A DNA stretch of 64,000 nucleotides from Secundilactobacillus silagei JCM 19001 (GTDB lineage: Bacteria; Bacillota; Bacilli; Lactobacillales; Lactobacillaceae), in assembly GCF_002217945.1 (NCBI RefSeq), contig NZ_BCMG01000002.1, positions 248,001-312,000 of the forward strand. The letters are read 5' to 3'. The position numbers and the translations under genes are program-made. Below the pieces are notes generated by a model. That model did no database searches. It worked only from the letters and a program-made list of their open reading frames with translations, and was not told the origin of the DNA. Positions 61,939 through 64,000 of this stretch are shown piece by piece (position 1 is the stretch's first letter; each line of letters opens with the position of its first letter).

Positions 61939-61953
61939 TAATTCAATTTAAAT

Positions 61954-62595
61954 TTAGTAAAATGACGGCTTATCACCATCGGTACCCGGTTGATCAACAC
62001 CAACGGAGTGACCAATTTCTTTGGTTGGATCATTGATCAAAGAAACTACGAAATCGGCAATTGACTTGCGCGAAACTTCAGTTCCTTTGAAAGGTTCACC
62101 CTTTTGCGTCGTTTCGTAGCTGACAATGTCCTTGTTCGACAACCAGGCGGGCCGGACTAACGTGTAGTCTAAGCCAGAAGCTTCAATGACTTTAGCGGCT
62201 GCTGAATAGGTTTCCAGATAACCGCCGTCTAACATCTGATGGTTCCACTGACCGTATTTGCCGGGAACTTCGTCGTAGATCCCCAAAGTTGAGATCCAGA
62301 TCAAGCGCTTGACGCCACTAGCCTTCATGGCAGCCACTACGGTTTTAGCCTGTTTTTCAATGTCATGGTTGCCCAGGTTAGCGTAAACGATATCTTGACC
62401 CTGCATGGCTTTTTCCAAGCTGGCTTGGTCAGTCGCGTCACCTTCAACGACGGTTTCACGAGCAGCATCCGACACGTCCAAACGGTTAGCGTGACGCAAG
62501 AACAGGGTCAGCTGGTGATCCGTTTTGGTCAAGAGCTGGTTCTCTGCTAATCTAGCAATCTTACCGTGTGCACCTAAAATTAATACCTTTGTCAT
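61954..62595 (-). CDS. Atypical SDR/NAD(P)-binding protein
   Basis: 213 residues. N-terminal ILGAHGKIARLAENQL cofactor loop, then YANLGNHDIEKQAKTVVAAM and LIWISTLGIYDEVPGKYGQW, as in YhfK/NmrA-like NAD(P)H-binding proteins. The substrate is unknown; it could act as a redox sensor or quinone/flavin-type reductase. Single gene, ATG after GGAGCG-type site. Confidence 0.8.
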   Translation of the reverse strand: MTKVLILGAHGKIARLAENQLLTKTDHQLTLFLRHANRLDVSDAARETVVEGDATDQASLEKAMQGQDIVYANLGNHDIEKQAKTVVAAMKASGVKRLIWISTLGIYDEVPGKYGQWNHQMLDGGYLETYSAAAKVIEASGLDYTLVRPAWLSNKDIVSYETTQKGEPFKGTEVSRKSIADFVVSLINDPTKEIGHSVGVDQPGTDGDKPSFY

Positions 62596-62790
62596 CTTAA
62601 ATCGCTCCTATCTGTATGACCTTGATTTCAAATTCAATTATAAGCGGTGATTAATAAAATTGAACGGACAAACAGGGGGCGATTGTCCGCGACTTGTTTT
62701 TAGGTGGCCGAGTAATGTAAAATGATGGTTATAATCAAGATAGTTAATGGCCTGACTTATTTTTGAAATTTAAACAAAAGAGGGTTTATC

Positions 62791-63549
62791 ATGAGTGGCA
62801 TTTTAACGGGTAAAAAGATTGTGATCATGGGTGTCGCTAATAAGCGTAGTCTAGCTTATGGCTGTTTTCAGGCCTTGGCAGAACAGGGCGCAGAGATTAT
62901 TTTAACGTATCAAAATGCGCGGATGCTCAAAAGTTTGAACCGGTTTGTTGACGCGGATGTTACTAAAGTCGAATGTGACGTTGGTGATCCTGAAAACGTA
63001 AAAACGGCCTTTGAGACGATTCATGCGCAAGTTGGTTCCATTGATGGCATCGTTCACGCCATTGCGTACGCTGATCCGGAAGATCTGCAGGGTGAGACGA
63101 CGGATGCTAGTTTAGCCAGCTTTAACAAGGCGCAAAGCATTAGCGTCTATTCGTTAATTGCGGTGGCGAAGTACGGCCGCCAGATCATGAACGATGGTGG
63201 TTCGATCGTGACACTGACTTATATGGGGTCAGAACGGGCAATCCCTAATTACAATGTGATGGGGATTGCTAAAGCGGGATTGGAGGCTTCAGTCCGCTAT
63301 CTGGCCCGTGATCTCGCCAGCCAAGATATTCGGGTCAACGCCATTTCTGCTGGGGCCGTGAAGACCCTCGCGGTGACTGGCGTTAAGGATTACAGTAAAC
63401 TGATCGACCTTTCCAACGAGCGGGCAGTTAACGGCGTTGGGGTCACGATTCAAGAGGTCGGTAATACCGCGGCCTTTTTGATGAGTGATCTGAGCACCGG
63501 CATCGTTGGGGATACGATCTATGTGGATAAGGGGACGCATTTGATTTAG
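62791..63549 (+). CDS. fabI: Enoyl-[acyl-carrier-protein] reductase (NADH)
   Basis: 252 residues, FabI-type SDR. MGVANKRSLAYGCFQALAEQ forms the cofactor loop, TYMGSERAIPNYNVMGIAKA supplies the Tyr-x6-Lys active site, and TGIVGDTIYVDKGTHLI is the usual C-terminus. It reduces enoyl-ACP in fatty acid elongation. It is not within a fab operon; the window also has a FabK-like gene at 24511. Confidence 0.9.
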   Translation: MSGILTGKKIVIMGVANKRSLAYGCFQALAEQGAEIILTYQNARMLKSLNRFVDADVTKVECDVGDPENVKTAFETIHAQVGSIDGIVHAIAYADPEDLQGETTDASLASFNKAQSISVYSLIAVAKYGRQIMNDGGSIVTLTYMGSERAIPNYNVMGIAKAGLEASVRYLARDLASQDIRVNAISAGAVKTLAVTGVKDYSKLIDLSNERAVNGVGVTIQEVGNTAAFLMSDLSTGIVGDTIYVDKGTHLI

Positions 63550-63560
63550 TTATTACTATT

Positions 63561-64000
63561 TGTGCGTTGCTTTTCTGTAGCCAGTAAGAAGGCCATGCAA
63601 CCCAATTTTCAAGTTCTGGATAGTGGTTGGTTATTTTAGAGTGGAGTCGTTTACTGCGCATTACTTTTCTGTAGCCGAAACGTGCTCAAGTCAGCAGATA
63701 GTTGCATAGAAGCCCCGTTAACCCAATTTCCAAGTTCGGAAAATTCGGGATAGTGGTTGGTTATTTTAGAGTGGGATAGTTTACTGCGCATTACTTTTCT
63801 GTAGCTGAAACGTGCTCAAGTCAGCAGATAGTTGCATAGAAGCCCCAGCAACCCAATTTCCAAGTTCTGGATAGTGGTTGGTTATTTTAGAGTGGAATAG
63901 TTTACTGCGCGATACTTTTCTGTAGCTGAAACGTGCTCAAGTCAGCAGATAGTTGCATAGAAGCCCCGTTAACCCAATTTCCAAGTTCGGGAAATTCGGT
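63561..64000. repeat. Tandem intergenic repeat array, continues past the window
   Basis: Units of about 121-130 bp contain TTACTTTTCTGTAGC(C/T)GAAACGTG, GTTGCATAGAAGCCCC and GGTTGGTTATTTTAGAGTGG. GTTGCATAG recurs at 63701, 63831 and 63952; a partial unit starts near 63561. One unit differs by a 9-nt insertion. The GTAGCCGAAACGTG core is the complement of that in the 23.8-kb repeats. Confidence 0.85.

Overview
The window looks like chromosome of a heterofermentative lactic acid bacterium of the Lactobacillaceae. The grounds are moderate GC, strong Shine-Dalgarno sites with many TTG/GTG starts, a two-gene LacL/LacM beta-galactosidase, an R-specific alcohol dehydrogenase almost superimposable on the Levilactobacillus brevis enzyme as I remember it, a T-box, cre sites and a WalR-type box. 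My best guess is the Levilactobacillus/Secundilactobacillus neighbourhood; the species cannot be fixed from the sequence alone.

Layout. 1-4580: the end of an ABC ATPase gene, an AI-2E family permease, a ThrE-type exporter divergent from a TetR regulator, and yaaA. 4581-12890: an accessory block dominated by six tandem paralogous secreted matrixin-like (M10) metalloproteases. Their promoters carry WalR-like boxes, their transcripts would start with a hairpin that has a G-rich loop, and their terminators also have G-rich loops. Just upstream lies a structured non-coding RNA plus a segment complementary to parts of these messages. 12890-15475: a frameshifted carnitine acyltransferase-like gene and an unknown gene. 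15476-17349: a nearly gene-free stretch with a second copy of the structured RNA, a 34-codon ORF with its own promoter and terminator, and a run of hairpins with G-rich loops. 17350-19181: a GntR/YtrA-type ABC operon. 19192-20912: an amino acid permease preceded by a leader peptide with five consecutive Phe codons and an attenuator-like terminator. 20980-29496: LCP protein, FAD oxidase, a repeat cluster, deformylase-like protein, FabK/nitronate monooxygenase, a T-box-controlled PanE-like reductase, a YjeM-like permease.

29638-34816 is an acn-gltA-icd operon, the oxidative branch of the TCA cycle leading to 2-oxoglutarate. Then come transporters, Dps, AlkD-like repair protein, lacLM, a MerR regulator flanked by two aldo/keto reductase genes that share its unusual 19-bp-spacer promoter, an AP2-domain protein, the alcohol dehydrogenase, a GH36 alpha-galactosidase, AzlCD, an MFS/TetR pair, a cre-controlled nucleoside catabolism operon (deoC-deoB-deoD-pdp) interrupted by a TnpB remnant, FabI, and a tandem repeat array running off the right end.

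The most interesting signals are the shared RNA and promoter architecture of the protease cluster with its putative antisense RNA, the Phe-leader attenuator, and the MerR regulon. All RNA structures were found by eye, without folding energies or homology searches.
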